Notes: a model not told the origin generated them from the letters alone. Counted from the first letter of the stretch, positions 19,250 through 29,077 are shown. The stretch: DNA of 64,000 bases from Pseudomonas alkylphenolica (GCF_000746525.1 NZ_CP009048.1:3651501-3715500); one strand, 5' to 3'. Translations and numbers: made by a program.

Positions 19250-19877
19250 GTGAGCTTATCCATTTGATGTAGCGCCGCTGCTGGCCCCTTCCGCCCTTAC
19301 GGCGGCAAAACCGCTGGCTCCTACATACGGCCCTACGCTGCGCACCAGCCCCCTCCAGACACCTACGCTCAGCCTCCTGAAGTCGCGAAGTTACGGGTAG
19401 CGCCTATACGGGCGTATCTTCGAAATCAGATGTTGGTGGCGGCAGGCTGATGCTATCGCGGGGCAAGCCCGCTCCCACCGGGTTAATTGGTCTCCCGGTG
19501 GGAGCGGGCTTGCCCCGCGATATCGACCTGCCAGTTACCTCGCATCGCGGGAAAATCCCGCTTCAAAGCCTTGCTCTTGCTCTTCATGCACGCAAGTGCA
19601 GGCGCCGCGGACTGCGACTTCAGAAGGCTGAGTGGAGGTGCCTGTAGGGGCCAGTGCGTAGCACCTTCGGCGTAGCCGAAGAGCGCGAGCCGTAGACTTG
19701 GCGAAGCAAGTCGTAGGCCGCGTGGCCCCGGAAGGTGCTGGAGCGAAGGGACCCGGAGCGCAGCGTAGGGCCGGATGCAGGAGCGAGCGGTTTTGCCTAC
19801 TTTTTCCAAGAAAAAAGTAGGCCGCCGTAAAGGCGGAAGGGGCCGACAGCAGCACCACACAAAATGGATAAGCTCAC
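19250..19877. repeat. Long inverted repeat with REP core, copy 1
   Basis: The ends are inverted copies of GTGAGCTTATCCATTT. Inside come inverted GGCCCCTTCCGCC blocks, the TACGGCGGC motif, AGTAGG tracts, and blocks around CTCAGCC and GAAGTCGC. The centre is a perfect 28-base REP doublet. The left arm lacks ~130 bases present in copy 2 (28335-30356). The right-hand end homology extends to about 19935. Reading frames inside it are not genes; they recur in both copies and change with indels. It separates the two-component operon from a lipoprotein gene. Confidence 0.8.
19455..19521. repeat. REP doublet at the centre of long inverted repeat 1
   Basis: Two REP units facing each other, perfect 28-base arms starting ATCGCGGGGCAAGC, separated by an 11-base spacer (TTAATTGGTCT). 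Copy 2 has the same doublet with one base changed in the spacer. Confidence 0.85.
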
Positions 19878-20016
19878 AGCCTCAACATCCCAACCCAAGG
19901 ACTCCCCAGAATTCCGCAAAGAAACTTTCCTTGCCTTGAGCATTCCGGAAACAAAACCCCGAACGGCTGGTCTGAGCCTGTACCCTCCCTACCGCTGTGC
20001 GGATCAAGGAACCACA

Positions 20017-20262
20017 GTGCTGAAACATCTGACCCGCTTCGCCGTGATCACCACGGTACTGGCCACCGCCGGTTGCTACTACCACGACTACGACCGCGAC
20101 GATCATCGCTGGGACCGCGACCACCGCTACTCCCGCGATTGGGACGACGACCGCGATGACCGCGACCATCGCAAGTACAACAAACGCTATCGCGACGACG
20201 ACCGCTATCGTTACTACGACAACGACCGCCGTCGCGACCGGGATGATGATGACGACGATTAA
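20017..20262 (+). CDS. Small lipoprotein with an Asp/Arg/Tyr-rich tail
   Basis: 81 residues from GTG 20017, six bases after AAGGA. The N-terminus (FAVITTVLATAGCYY) is a lipoprotein signal with Cys about 18 residues in. The rest is built almost only of Asp, Arg, Tyr, His and Trp, ending in a run of six Asp. Such low-complexity acidic/basic tails may bind metal or the cell wall, but no function is known. A longer reading from 19864 begins within the repeat and is rejected. Downstream is a REP pair. Confidence 0.6.
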   Translation: MLKHLTRFAVITTVLATAGCYYHDYDRDDHRWDRDHRYSRDWDDDRDDRDHRKYNKRYRDDDRYRYYDNDRRRDRDDDDDD

Positions 20263-20268
20263 CCGCCT

Positions 20269-20340
20269 GTGGGAGCGGGCTTGACCCGCGATGCGATGTG
20301 ACTGTAACTCCGCAATCGCGGGGCAAGCCCATTCCCACCG
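20269..20340. repeat. REP doublet, imperfect
   Basis: Two REP units facing each other with spacer around 20293-20312. One arm has TTGACCCGC in place of TTGCCCCGC and the other ATTCCCACC in place of CTCCCACC. It lies between the convergent lipoprotein and haem-receptor genes. Confidence 0.7.
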
Positions 20341-20356
20341 ACAGCACCGGCCTGGA

Positions 20357-22585
20357 TCAGATTTCCCAGATCACGTTGACCGCTGCATAACGCCCTGGCT
20401 GGGTCAAACGGCCCAGGCCAGCGGCATCTTCATCACGCCCCTGAACGTCACCCCAGTTCCAGTACTTCTTGTCGGTGACGTTGAACAGGCCGCCGTTGAT
20501 CGACACTTGCTCGGTGACCTGCCACCAGGCGTTGAGGTCGAGAACGCCATAGCCCGGGGCCTCGAACTGACGGTCGATCAGCAAATCGGCATCGCCGGTA
20601 TGGTCGACGCGGTCCTTGGCTTGCACCAGGGTCCAGGTCAGCTGCCCACCATAAATACCACTCGGGGCATCGTAACCCAGGCCAATGACCGCCTTGAGCG
20701 GATCGACGCTATTGAGTGCCTGACCGGTTTCTTCATCCTTGCCACGGGCATAGGCAATCGAACCCAGCGCACGGGTACCGGCAGGCATGAAGGCGTCGAG
20801 CTTGATGTCACCTTTGGCTTCGGCGCCACGGATGGTGACCTTGCCCAGGTTACGGGGCTGGAAGGTCAGCAGGCCGGTGCCGTTAGGGTCCGGCACTGTA
20901 TCGGTGGCAATGAAGTCCTTGTACTTGTTGTAGAACAGCGCAATACCGAAGCTGCCCAGGTCATAACGACCGCGCAAGCCGAATTCATAGCTGTCGCTGG
21001 TTTCCGGCTTCAGGTCCGGGTTGCCGATCTGCTGGTAACCGAACTGCGGGTTGCTGAACTCACCGTACATGTTCACCGGGCTCGGCGCGCGGAAGCCGGC
21101 GGCGTATTGCCCGTACACGCTTTCATGCTCGGTCAGCTGATAGGTGACGGCGAATTTTGGCGAGATGTGGTCATCGGTGATGCGTGACGGATCGGTTTCC
21201 GCCGGCAGCCCGTTGAGGAATTCGTCGGTGACGTGCGGAGTCTGACGGTAGTAGTCGTAACGCAGGCCTGGCAGCAGGGTCCAGCGGCCGATCTCGATGT
21301 TGTCCTGAACGAACAGACCCAAGGACTCGCTGGTCGGATCCGGGAAGTCGCTGACCGGGAAGTTTTCAGTGGCCGGTACGGTGGCGCCGGTGTCGAGGCG
21401 AACCTCTTTGCCGGTACGCAGGTTACTGGCCTCGATGCGTTTGAGCTCGGCACCGTAGATCATGTGATGACGGCTGTCGCCGACGGTAAACTGCTTGTCC
21501 GCCTGGGTGTTCAGGCTCCACAGACGCTCGTCGTACTGCGAGTCACGCGTACGCACGCGGTTGACCCGCGAGACGGTCTGGCGCTGTTGCAGGGTTTTCT
21601 GCTTGTTGCTGCTTTCCTGGTAGTTGAGCTGCCATTTCAGCTGGTCGGCCAGCAGGCTGTCGAGGCTCAGGGTGTGCTCGAGGCTGTAGCGGTCACGGTC
21701 AATGCTGTCCTTCGATTGCGAACCGAGGATGGCCGGGCTGGTGAGGGTGGCCCGTGAAGTGATGTCGCTCAGCAGGTTGCTGTTGGCGTCGTCCTGATAG
21801 CGCTCGTAGGTGAACTGCAGGCGGTCGCCGTCGGCATAGTCCCAACCCAGCTTCGCCAGCAGGTTCTCGGTGGTGTAGTCGAGCGGGTTGGCCTCTTCTC
21901 GCGAGCTGCCGACGCCGCCGTTGCCACCCCAGGTGTCGGTGGACTGACCGTCACGACGGCCCAGGTGCAACAAACCGTCTACAGTGCCGCTGCGCCCGGC
22001 GAAGGTGGCGCTGCGCTGCCAGCTGTCATCGCTGCCGTCGTAGCCAGTCTTGAATCGTGCGTAAGTGTCGTCGCCCTCTTCGAGGTAGTCGGCGGCATCC
22101 TTGGTCAGGAAGCTGACCGCACCACCGATCGCATCGCTGCCGTACAGCGAAGACGCCGGGCCGCGGATGATTTCCACCTGTTTGATGGTGTCGAGGTCGA
22201 CGTAGTTGCTGCGCACATCCTGGAACGGGCTGAAGAAGTTGCTTTGCGGGACCCGCACGCCATCCACCTGGGTCAGCACGCGGTTGCCGTCGATGCCGCG
22301 GATGTTGGCACCCGACAGACCGAAGCGACTGCCGGTACCACTGACCGAAACACCCGGCTCGTAGCGCACCAGATCCTTGAGGTTCTTGTCGTTGTGCTGA
22401 TCGATTTCACGTTCGTTGTGCACCGACACCGTGCTGGGCACCTGCAGCAGGGTTTGCTCGGTACGCGTCGCGGTCACGCTGACGGTATCGAACTGGGTAA
22501 CGGGCTCGGCAGCCAGGGCCAGCGATGGCGAGAGCAGCAGCAAGGCAAGCCAGGAACGCTGGGGAAATGGCGGGCGGATCGACAT
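20357..22585 (-). CDS. phuR: TonB-dependent outer-membrane haem/haemoglobin receptor
   Basis: 742 residues with a signal peptide (LLLLSPSLALA). A TonB-box-like segment (FDTVSVTATR) is followed by the plug domain with RYEPGVSVSG, NIRGIDGNRVL and IIRGPASSLYGSDAIGGAV, and a ~600-residue beta barrel with the conserved FRAPSPVNMYGEF region. The C-terminus ends in aromatic/hydrophobic residues (YAAVNVIWEI) as expected for barrel insertion. The FRAP...NPDLKPETS motifs are typical of haem receptors of the PhuR/HasR-like class. Divergent from tonB-phuSTUVW across two Fur-like sites, so iron-repressed expression is likely. Confidence 0.88.
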   Translation of the reverse strand: MSIRPPFPQRSWLALLLLSPSLALAAEPVTQFDTVSVTATRTEQTLLQVPSTVSVHNEREIDQHNDKNLKDLVRYEPGVSVSGTGSRFGLSGANIRGIDGNRVLTQVDGVRVPQSNFFSPFQDVRSNYVDLDTIKQVEIIRGPASSLYGSDAIGGAVSFLTKDAADYLEEGDDTYARFKTGYDGSDDSWQRSATFAGRSGTVDGLLHLGRRDGQSTDTWGGNGGVGSSREEANPLDYTTENLLAKLGWDYADGDRLQFTYERYQDDANSNLLSDITSRATLTSPAILGSQSKDSIDRDRYSLEHTLSLDSLLADQLKWQLNYQESSNKQKTLQQRQTVSRVNRVRTRDSQYDERLWSLNTQADKQFTVGDSRHHMIYGAELKRIEASNLRTGKEVRLDTGATVPATENFPVSDFPDPTSESLGLFVQDNIEIGRWTLLPGLRYDYYRQTPHVTDEFLNGLPAETDPSRITDDHISPKFAVTYQLTEHESVYGQYAAGFRAPSPVNMYGEFSNPQFGYQQIGNPDLKPETSDSYEFGLRGRYDLGSFGIALFYNKYKDFIATDTVPDPNGTGLLTFQPRNLGKVTIRGAEAKGDIKLDAFMPAGTRALGSIAYARGKDEETGQALNSVDPLKAVIGLGYDAPSGIYGGQLTWTLVQAKDRVDHTGDADLLIDRQFEAPGYGVLDLNAWWQVTEQVSINGGLFNVTDKKYWNWGDVQGRDEDAAGLGRLTQPGRYAAVNVIWEI

Positions 22586-22698
22586 CTAACTGACTCCTGA
22601 TGGTCAGGCCCGATGCGTTAACCGTCGGGGCTGACAGGGATGTGTTGGATTTTGTTTTGGGCTCAGCAATGCCCCTTTCTGTGAAGGGCCCTTTACTG

Positions 22699-22717
22699 TA
22701 AATGATTCTCAGCAGCA
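22699..22717. promoter_or_regulatory. Possible Fur box 1
   Basis: TGTAAATGATTCTCAGCAG resembles the Fur consensus core AATGATTCTCA. It lies ~115 bases before the receptor start in the divergent haem promoter region. Confidence 0.5.
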
Positions 22718-22750
22718 TTGGCGGCGACGATAACCAGCTTGACTTACAAA

Positions 22751-22770
22751 TGCAAATTATTACCATGCGC
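22751..22770. promoter_or_regulatory. Possible Fur box 2
   Basis: TGCAAATTATTACCATGCGC matches several positions of the Fur consensus, including ATTATTACCAT. It lies 30 bases before the tonB start at 22800. Confidence 0.5.
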
Positions 22771-22799
22771 ATTCATATTTCAATAAGAACTAGACCTGC

Positions 22800-23531
22800 A
22801 TGAAACACCCTTGGGGCTACCTGGTGCTGTCGGTTGCGCTGCATGTCAGCGCGGGCTGGCTATTGCACTCGCTACGGGCAACGCCCGAGCCCCTGGCGTG
22901 GCAAGCGCCGATGGCCATTCAACTGGTCAGCCTGGCGCAAGCCGTCGAGCCTGCACCTGCACAGTCTGCTCGCCCGCACGCACCACCACCTCAAGCCGCA
23001 GCGCCAGCGCCGGCACCGCTGAAAGCGCCAGTGCTGCCGAAGCCGGTGCCCCCAGCCGCCAAGCCGCTGCCGGTAAAAACCCAGCCTGCAATCGTCAAGT
23101 CAGCGCCCGCGCCACGCCCCGAGCCACGCGCCAGCCGGACCGCCGTTGCTTCGGCAGCATCGCGCCAAATCACCAGCAATCCGGTATCGGCACCGGCAAA
23201 CAGCCCCAGCACGCCCGCCCCTGCTGCGCCGCCCGTCTTGTCAGTGGTCAGCCTGCGCCCCAGTTTTGTCAGCCCTCCGCCGCCACCTCGCTACCCGTCG
23301 CAGGCCCGTCGCCGCAACCAGCAAGGGATCGTCCGCGTCGAGGTGTGCCTGGACGAGCACGGCAAGCAACTCAAACTCACGCTGGTGCGCTCGTCGGGGG
23401 TGACAAGCCTTGATCAGGCCGCCCTCGAAGCCGTGACCCAGTGGCGCTTTCGTCCCGAAATAGTCGATGGCCGGGCCGTGCCCAGCCGTGTGGAAATACC
23501 AATAGAATTCGCCCTTACGGCGAACCGATGA
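22800..23531 (+). CDS. tonB: TonB-family energy transducer dedicated to haem uptake
   Basis: 243 residues. One N-terminal membrane anchor (GYLVLSVALHVSAGWLL) is followed by a long Pro/Ala/Lys-rich periplasmic spacer. The C-terminal TonB domain begins at about residue 160 (PPPRYPSQARRRNQQG) and contains VEVCLDEHGK, SSGVTSLDQAALEAV and WRFRPE. TonB links the inner-membrane proton motive force to outer-membrane receptors. Placing tonB first in the phuSTUVW transcript, divergent from the receptor, suggests it serves that receptor. ExbB/ExbD are not in the window. Confidence 0.88.
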   Translation: MKHPWGYLVLSVALHVSAGWLLHSLRATPEPLAWQAPMAIQLVSLAQAVEPAPAQSARPHAPPPQAAAPAPAPLKAPVLPKPVPPAAKPLPVKTQPAIVKSAPAPRPEPRASRTAVASAASRQITSNPVSAPANSPSTPAPAAPPVLSVVSLRPSFVSPPPPPRYPSQARRRNQQGIVRVEVCLDEHGKQLKLTLVRSSGVTSLDQAALEAVTQWRFRPEIVDGRAVPSRVEIPIEFALTANR

Positions 23532-23548
23532 CCCTGAAGGAGTTCACC

Positions 23549-24619
23549 ATGACCGCCCCAACGCTCGCCCTGGCTGCCGGACCTGAGCTTTACCAGCAGT
23601 GGCAACAACTGCGCACCGAGCAATCGGGCCTGCGCGCCCGCGATGCTGCCGCCAAGCTCGGTGTCAGCGAAGCCGAACTGACCGCCAGCCGCCTGGGCGT
23701 CGATACTGTGCGTCTGCGCCCGGAATGGAAAACGCTGCTGCCTGCACTGGGCGAGCTGGGTTACATCATGGCGCTGACCCGCAACGAACACTGCGTGCAT
23801 GAACGCAAAGGCGTGTATCACGAGGTGACCATCATGGGCAGCGGCCAGATGGGCATGGTGCTGTCACCGGACATCGACCTGCGCCTGTTCCTCAGCGGCT
23901 GGGCCAGTGTGTTTGCCGTCGACGAAAACACTGCACGCGGACCGCAGCGCAGCATCCAGATTTTCGACCGCCAAGGCACCGCCGTGCACAAGGTGTTCCT
24001 CACCGCCACCAGCGAACAAGCCGCCTGGGCGCCTTTGGTTGAACGTTTCCGTGCCGAAGAACAAAGCGTCGAACTGGACCTGCAACCGCTGCCAGCCGCC
24101 AAAGCCCCGCGTGCGGACAGCGAAGTCGATGCCGACAAGCTGCGCACTGAGTGGTCCGCCCTGCAGGACACTCACGACTTCTTCGCCCTGCTCAAGCGCA
24201 ATGATGTAGCGCGCACCCAGGCTTTGCGCCTGGCAGGTCATCAATGGGCTGAACCGCTGGCCACCGTCGAGCTGACCAACCTGATTGAAGAAGCCGGCAA
24301 GCGTGAAGTACCGATCATGGTGTTCGTCGGTAACCAGCACTGCATCCAGATTCACTCGGGCCCGGTCAGCAACCTGCGCTGGATGGACACCTGGTTCAAC
24401 GTCCTCGATCCTGCGTTCAACCTGCACCTGAAAACCACCGGCATCACCGAACTGTGGCGTGTACGCAAGCCAAGTGTCGACGGCATCGTCACCAGCTACG
24501 AGGGCTTCGACGCCAACGGCGAACTGGTCATCCAGCTGTTTGGTGTGCGCAAACCAGGTGTGCCGGAGCGAGACGACTGGCGTACTCTGGCAGAATCCGC
24601 GACTCCGATGACCGTCTAA
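23549..24619 (+). CDS. phuS: Haem-degrading/trafficking factor PhuS (HmuS family)
   Basis: About 356 residues from ATG 23549, which has AAGGAG six bases upstream; longer frames read into tonB. It shows the duplicated HemS fold: GYIMALTRNEHCVHERKGVY in the first half and EVPIMVFVGNQHCIQIHSGPV in the second. The conserved His in the ...HSGP region is the usual haem ligand. PhuS binds cytoplasmic haem and passes it to haem oxygenase. Second gene of the haem operon. Confidence 0.9.
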   Translation: MTAPTLALAAGPELYQQWQQLRTEQSGLRARDAAAKLGVSEAELTASRLGVDTVRLRPEWKTLLPALGELGYIMALTRNEHCVHERKGVYHEVTIMGSGQMGMVLSPDIDLRLFLSGWASVFAVDENTARGPQRSIQIFDRQGTAVHKVFLTATSEQAAWAPLVERFRAEEQSVELDLQPLPAAKAPRADSEVDADKLRTEWSALQDTHDFFALLKRNDVARTQALRLAGHQWAEPLATVELTNLIEEAGKREVPIMVFVGNQHCIQIHSGPVSNLRWMDTWFNVLDPAFNLHLKTTGITELWRVRKPSVDGIVTSYEGFDANGELVIQLFGVRKPGVPERDDWRTLAESATPMTV

Positions 24620-24631
24620 GGAAGCACCTAG

Positions 24632-25519
24632 ATGCGTAAGAAAATCCTCCTGGCCTGCGCTGCTGTGCTGTTCAGCCAGCTGGCCAGTGCCAGCGATGCC
24701 CTGCCCCAGCGCTGGGTGAGCGCTGGCGGTGCGTTCAGCGAATGGGTCGTAGCCCTGGGCGGCGAAAGCAAGCTGGTCGGTGTCGACAGCACCAGCCAGT
24801 ACCCGCGCTCGTTGCACAACCTGCCCGCCATCGGTTACCAGCGCGCGCTGGCGGCCGAGGGCATTCTGGCCCTGCGTCCGGACATTCTGGTCGGCAGTAA
24901 TGAAATGGGGCCGCCGCCTGTTCTGGAACAACTCAAGGCGTCGGGTGTACGCATCGAGCTGCTGTCGGCCAAGGCCGATGTGCCCGCCTTGCAACAAAAC
25001 CTGACAACGCTGGGCCAATTGCTGGGCCAGCAGACCCAGGCACAGGCCCTGCTGAGCAACTACCAGCAGCGTCTGCAACAGCAGGCCGCCGTGGTCAAAC
25101 AGGCCCGTCAACAGCACCCGGCGCCACGGGTATTGCTATTGCTCAGTCATTCCGGGGGCAACCTGCAGGTGGCTGGCAAGGACACCCTGGCGGCCTGGAT
25201 GATCGAGCAAGCCGGTGGCCAAAGCCTGGGCGAACACACTGGCTACAAGCCAGTGTCCAGCGAAGCCATGCTGGCCCTCGATCCGCAAGTCATTCTCCTG
25301 GCCGGTAGTCGTCTGCAAGGCGACGCAGCACGTACCGCGCTGCTTGAGCAGAACCCGGTACTGGCGCAAACCCAGGCCGGTCGTGACGGTCGTGTGCTGG
25401 TGATCGACCCGACCCTGCTGGTGGGTGGCCTTGGTCCGCGGGTGCCGGATACCCTGGCGACGCTGACCGCAGCCTTCTATCCGCACGCCAAGACGCTGAG
25501 CGCCGAGGCTGGCCAATGA
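24632..25519 (+). CDS. phuT: Periplasmic haem-binding protein PhuT
   Basis: 295 residues with a signal peptide (ILLACAAVLFSQLASA). Two lobes of a class III binding protein are visible: RWVSAGGAFSEWVVALGGESKLVGVD at the N-terminus, and the LLLLSHSGGNLQVAGKDTLA region later. TSQYP carries the Tyr expected as haem ligand in PhuT/ShuT. It delivers haem to the PhuUV transporter. The stop overlaps the permease ATG by four bases. Confidence 0.9.
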   Translation: MRKKILLACAAVLFSQLASASDALPQRWVSAGGAFSEWVVALGGESKLVGVDSTSQYPRSLHNLPAIGYQRALAAEGILALRPDILVGSNEMGPPPVLEQLKASGVRIELLSAKADVPALQQNLTTLGQLLGQQTQAQALLSNYQQRLQQQAAVVKQARQQHPAPRVLLLLSHSGGNLQVAGKDTLAAWMIEQAGGQSLGEHTGYKPVSSEAMLALDPQVILLAGSRLQGDAARTALLEQNPVLAQTQAGRDGRVLVIDPTLLVGGLGPRVPDTLATLTAAFYPHAKTLSAEAGQ

Positions 25520-26553
25520 CGGCAATTGTCCGACCGCGGCCGATGCTGCTCGCTCTGGGACTGGTGCTGGTGTTGGTGGTCTGGCTGTCGCTGGCCCTCG
25601 GGCCGGTCAGCCTGCCCTTGGGCGAAACACTGAAGGCCGGGTTACGTCTGATCGGTCTGCCGCTGGAAGGCGACGCCACACAACAGGCAGACCTGATCCT
25701 CGGTCAGATCCGCATGCCGCGCACGCTGCTTGGCATTGCTGTCGGCGCGGTGCTGGCGTTGTCCGGGGTAGCCATGCAGGGGTTGTTCCGCAACCCCTTG
25801 GCCGACCCGGGCCTGGTCGGCGTATCGGGCGGCGCAGCGCTGGGGGCGGCCATCGCCATCGTCGGCGGTAGTCTGGTCGGCGGACTGCCGGCGGCCATCG
25901 AGCCTTATGTGCTGTCGGTGTGCGCCTTCGCTGGCGGCCTGATCGTCACGGCCATCGTTTACCGCTTCGGGCGCAGCAATGGCCAGACCAACGTCGCCAC
26001 CATGTTGCTGGCCGGTGTGGCGATGACCGCCATGGCCGGTGCCGGGGTGGGTCTGTTCACCTACCTGGCCGATGACGCCACCCTGCGCACCCTGACCTTC
26101 TGGAACCTGGGCAGCCTCAACGGCGCCAGTTACCAACGCTTATGGCCGTTATTGATCGTGGCCGTAGCGGTTGCCTTGTGGTTGCCGCGCCGCGCCGCTG
26201 CACTCAACGCGCTGCTGCTGGGTGAATCGGAGGCACGTCACCTGGGCTTCGACGTCGAACGGATCAAACTGGAGCTGGTGTTGTGCACCGCCCTGGGCGT
26301 CGGTGCCGCGGTTGCGGCAGCGGGGTTGATCGGCTTCATCGGCCTGGTGGTACCGCATCTGATGCGCTTGCTGGTCGGCCCGGACCATCGGGTGCTGCTG
26401 CCCGCGTCGTTGCTGGCTGGCGCGGGTCTGTTGCTGTTGGCCGATCTGATTGCACGCCTGCTGTTGGCACCTGCCGAGTTGCCGATCGGCATCGTCACGG
26501 CACTGATTGGCGCGCCGTTCTTCCTCTTTTTGCTGGTACGGGGGCGCACCTGA
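25516..26553 (+). CDS. phuU: Haem ABC transporter permease PhuU
   Basis: 345 residues of the FecCD/BtuC permease family with about ten membrane segments. Family signatures include [40 protein letters not shown] and [20 protein letters not shown]. It forms the inner-membrane channel with PhuV. The start overlaps phuT by four bases and the last base of the stop is the first of the phuV ATG. Confidence 0.92.
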   Translation: MTAIVRPRPMLLALGLVLVLVVWLSLALGPVSLPLGETLKAGLRLIGLPLEGDATQQADLILGQIRMPRTLLGIAVGAVLALSGVAMQGLFRNPLADPGLVGVSGGAALGAAIAIVGGSLVGGLPAAIEPYVLSVCAFAGGLIVTAIVYRFGRSNGQTNVATMLLAGVAMTAMAGAGVGLFTYLADDATLRTLTFWNLGSLNGASYQRLWPLLIVAVAVALWLPRRAAALNALLLGESEARHLGFDVERIKLELVLCTALGVGAAVAAAGLIGFIGLVVPHLMRLLVGPDHRVLLPASLLAGAGLLLLADLIARLLLAPAELPIGIVTALIGAPFFLFLLVRGRT

Positions 26554-27320
26554 TGCTTGAAGCAGACAACCTGCTGGTACGCCGCGGCCATCGCACGGTA
26601 CTGGCCAATATCGACATTCAGTTGCCCCCTGGGCAAGTGCTCGGCGTTCTCGGCCCTAACGGCGCAGGCAAGAGCACCCTGCTGGCAGCGCTGTGCGGTG
26701 AGTTACCGCTCACCGAAGGCAATGTCAGCCTTGATCAACGCAAGCTTGCCGACTGGCCCGGCCAGGAGCGTGCCAAGCGCCTGGCGGTGCTGCCGCAGAG
26801 CTCAAGCCTGAACTTCGCCTTTCCGGTCAATGAGGTGGTCGGCATGGGGCGCCTGCCCCACGCCAGCGGTCGCGTGCGCGATGCCGAAATCGTCACCGAA
26901 GCGCTGGCGGCGGCTGACGCCTTGCACCTGGCGCAACGCAGCTACCTGGCGCTGTCCGGTGGTGAGCGGCAACGCGTGCACCTGGCCCGGGTACTGGCCC
27001 AGCTCTGGCCCGGCGCCGAGGGCCAGACGCTGCTGCTCGACGAACCGACATCGATGCTCGACCCGTTGCATCAACACACCATTTTGCAAGCGGTGCGTGA
27101 CTTCGCCGAACGTGGCGCGGCGGTGATGGTGATCCTCCACGACCTCAATCTGGCGGCGCGCTACTGCGATCAACTGCTGTTGCTGCAAGACGGCCTGCCT
27201 CACGCCTATGGCCCACCGTCAGAGGTGCTGACCGCCGATGCACTGGCGGCGGTGTATGGACTGCAAGTGCTCATTCACCAACACCCGGAACGCGGCCACC
27301 CGTTGATCATCGCGCGCTGA
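26553..27320 (+). CDS. phuV: Haem ABC transporter ATP-binding protein PhuV
   Basis: 255 residues from ATG 26553, overlapping the permease stop. Walker A is [12 protein letters not shown], the signature motif [15 protein letters not shown], Walker [12 protein letters not shown] and the switch His is in [13 protein letters not shown] frame open further upstream translates permease DNA and is not used. It powers haem import through PhuU. Confidence 0.92.
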   Translation: MLEADNLLVRRGHRTVLANIDIQLPPGQVLGVLGPNGAGKSTLLAALCGELPLTEGNVSLDQRKLADWPGQERAKRLAVLPQSSSLNFAFPVNEVVGMGRLPHASGRVRDAEIVTEALAAADALHLAQRSYLALSGGERQRVHLARVLAQLWPGAEGQTLLLDEPTSMLDPLHQHTILQAVRDFAERGAAVMVILHDLNLAARYCDQLLLLQDGLPHAYGPPSEVLTADALAAVYGLQVLIHQHPERGHPLIIAR

Positions 27321-27375
27321 AACCGCCCCCTCATCCTGCCGTGATCGAGGGGTAACTCTTTAGCAAGGAATCCCG

Positions 27376-28260
27376 ATGCGCCTTCTGTTGCTCTGCCTGG
27401 TCAGCCTGTTGGCGGCCTGCCAAACCCGAGACGTACTGCCACCACCGGCCCCGATCGCGCCACAGGGGCGCGATCACGCTGATCTTGGGGTGATCCGCGA
27501 ACTGGCCAGCGGCCGGACCCTGACCCCACCAGAGCTGGTTCAGCGCCTGGCCGCCGCGCCACGGGTGCTGGTCGGCGAACAACACGACAACCCTGATCAC
27601 CACGCCCTGCAACTGTGGCTGCTGCGCGAGCTGGCCGGCCAACGGCCGCAAGGCAGCTTGCTGATGGAAATGCTCAACCCGGAGCAGCAGGACAAGGTCG
27701 ATGCAGCGCAAGCCACGACCCGTGCCGGGCAACCGCCGAGCGATGCGTTCCAGGCACTGGCCTGGCAGGCCAACTGGGACTGGGGTGTCTACGGCGCGCT
27801 GGTCACCTATGCCCTGCGCCAGCCGTATCCGTTGCTCTCGGCCAACCTGAATCGCTCGCAGATCATGCAGATCTACAAACAGCGGCCAGTGCTCGAAGGT
27901 GCAGCGTCCACCCGTCCTGAAGTGCAAGCCACGCTGCTCGAGGATATCCGCGAGTCGCATTGCGGCTTGCTGCCCGAATCGCAGATGCCAGCGATGCTCG
28001 CTGTGCAGCAGCAGCGCGACCGGCGCATGGCCGAAAGCCTGTTGGCCGCACCCACGCCTGCCGTGTTGCTGGCCGGGGCCTTCCATGTACGCAAGGATCT
28101 GGGGGTGCCGCTGCACTTGAGCGATCTGGGTGCGGGCGAAGGTAACCAGGTGCTGATTCTGGCTGAGGTGGGCAAGAAGGTGACTGCCGAAAGTGCTGAT
28201 TATGTGTGGTACACGGCGGCACAACCGGTTCAGGATCATTGCGCCAAACTGCGTCGTTGA
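27376..28260 (+). CDS. phuW: ChaN-family haem-binding lipoprotein PhuW
   Basis: 294 residues with lipoprotein signal (SLLAACQT, Cys15). Contains the ChaN/DUF399 core: RVLVGEQHDNPDHHALQL, SLLMEML, and the AFHVRKDLGVP segment near the end. In P. aeruginosa the corresponding last gene of the phu operon is phuW. Fifty-five bases after phuV, so probably the final gene of the haem transcript. The exact role in haem uptake is not established. Confidence 0.85.
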   Translation: MRLLLLCLVSLLAACQTRDVLPPPAPIAPQGRDHADLGVIRELASGRTLTPPELVQRLAAAPRVLVGEQHDNPDHHALQLWLLRELAGQRPQGSLLMEMLNPEQQDKVDAAQATTRAGQPPSDAFQALAWQANWDWGVYGALVTYALRQPYPLLSANLNRSQIMQIYKQRPVLEGAASTRPEVQATLLEDIRESHCGLLPESQMPAMLAVQQQRDRRMAESLLAAPTPAVLLAGAFHVRKDLGVPLHLSDLGAGEGNQVLILAEVGKKVTAESADYVWYTAAQPVQDHCAKLRR

Positions 28261-28671
28261 CTTGGATGCCTGTACTCCTTTTTTGAGGTTCTTCGCGGAA
28301 TCCCGGGGGTATGATCGTTGGGTTGGGTTGTTGAGGCTGTGAGCTTATCCATTTGATGTGGCGACGCTGCCGGCCCCTTCCGCCTTTACGGCGGCCTACT
28401 TTCCTCTTGGGGAAAGTAGGCAAAGCCGCCTGCTCCTGCATACGGCCCTACGCTGCGCTTCGGGTCCCTTCGCTACGGTGCCTTCCAGGGGCATCGCGGC
28501 CTACGACTTGCTTCGCCAAGTCTACGGCTCGCGAACTTCGGCTAAGGCCGAAGGGTGCTACGCACCAGCCCCCTCCAGACACCTACGCTCAGCCTCCTGA
28601 AGTCGCAAAGTTACGGGTGGCGCCTGTGCTGACGCATCTTCGAAATCTGATTCTGGCGGAGCCAGGATGTC

Positions 28672-28738
28672 ATCGCGGGGCAAGCCCGCTCCCACCGGGT
28701 TAATTGATCTCCCGGTGGGAGCGGGCTTGCCCCGCGAT
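28672..28738. repeat. REP doublet at the centre of long inverted repeat 2
   Basis: Perfect 28-base inverted arms as in copy 1, with spacer TTAATTGATCT. Confidence 0.85.
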
Positions 28739-29077
28739 ATCGACCCGCCAGTTACATCGCATCGCGGGAAAATCCCGCTTCAACGTGTTGCTCTTGATCT
28801 TCATACACGCAATTTCAGGCGCCGCGGATTGCGACTTCAGAAGGCTGAGCGTAGGTGCCTGTAGGGGCCAGTGCGTAGCACCTTCAGCGTAGCCGAAGAG
28901 CGCGAGCCGTAGACTTGGCGAAGCAAGTCGTAGGCCGCGTGGCCCCGGAAGGTGCCGGAGCGAAGGGACCCGGAGCGCAGCGTAGGGCCGGATGCAGGAG
29001 CGAGCGGTTTTGCTGGAACTGTCCCATGACAACGGACGCCAAGAAGCGATACTTACATCGCTAACTTGGAGGTTCCC

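Noticed and set aside
19450..19860. Several short frames within long inverted repeat 1 and the matching ones at 28353-29125
   Set aside because: They recur in both repeat copies, change with indels, and have no ribosome sites; repeat DNA rather than genes.
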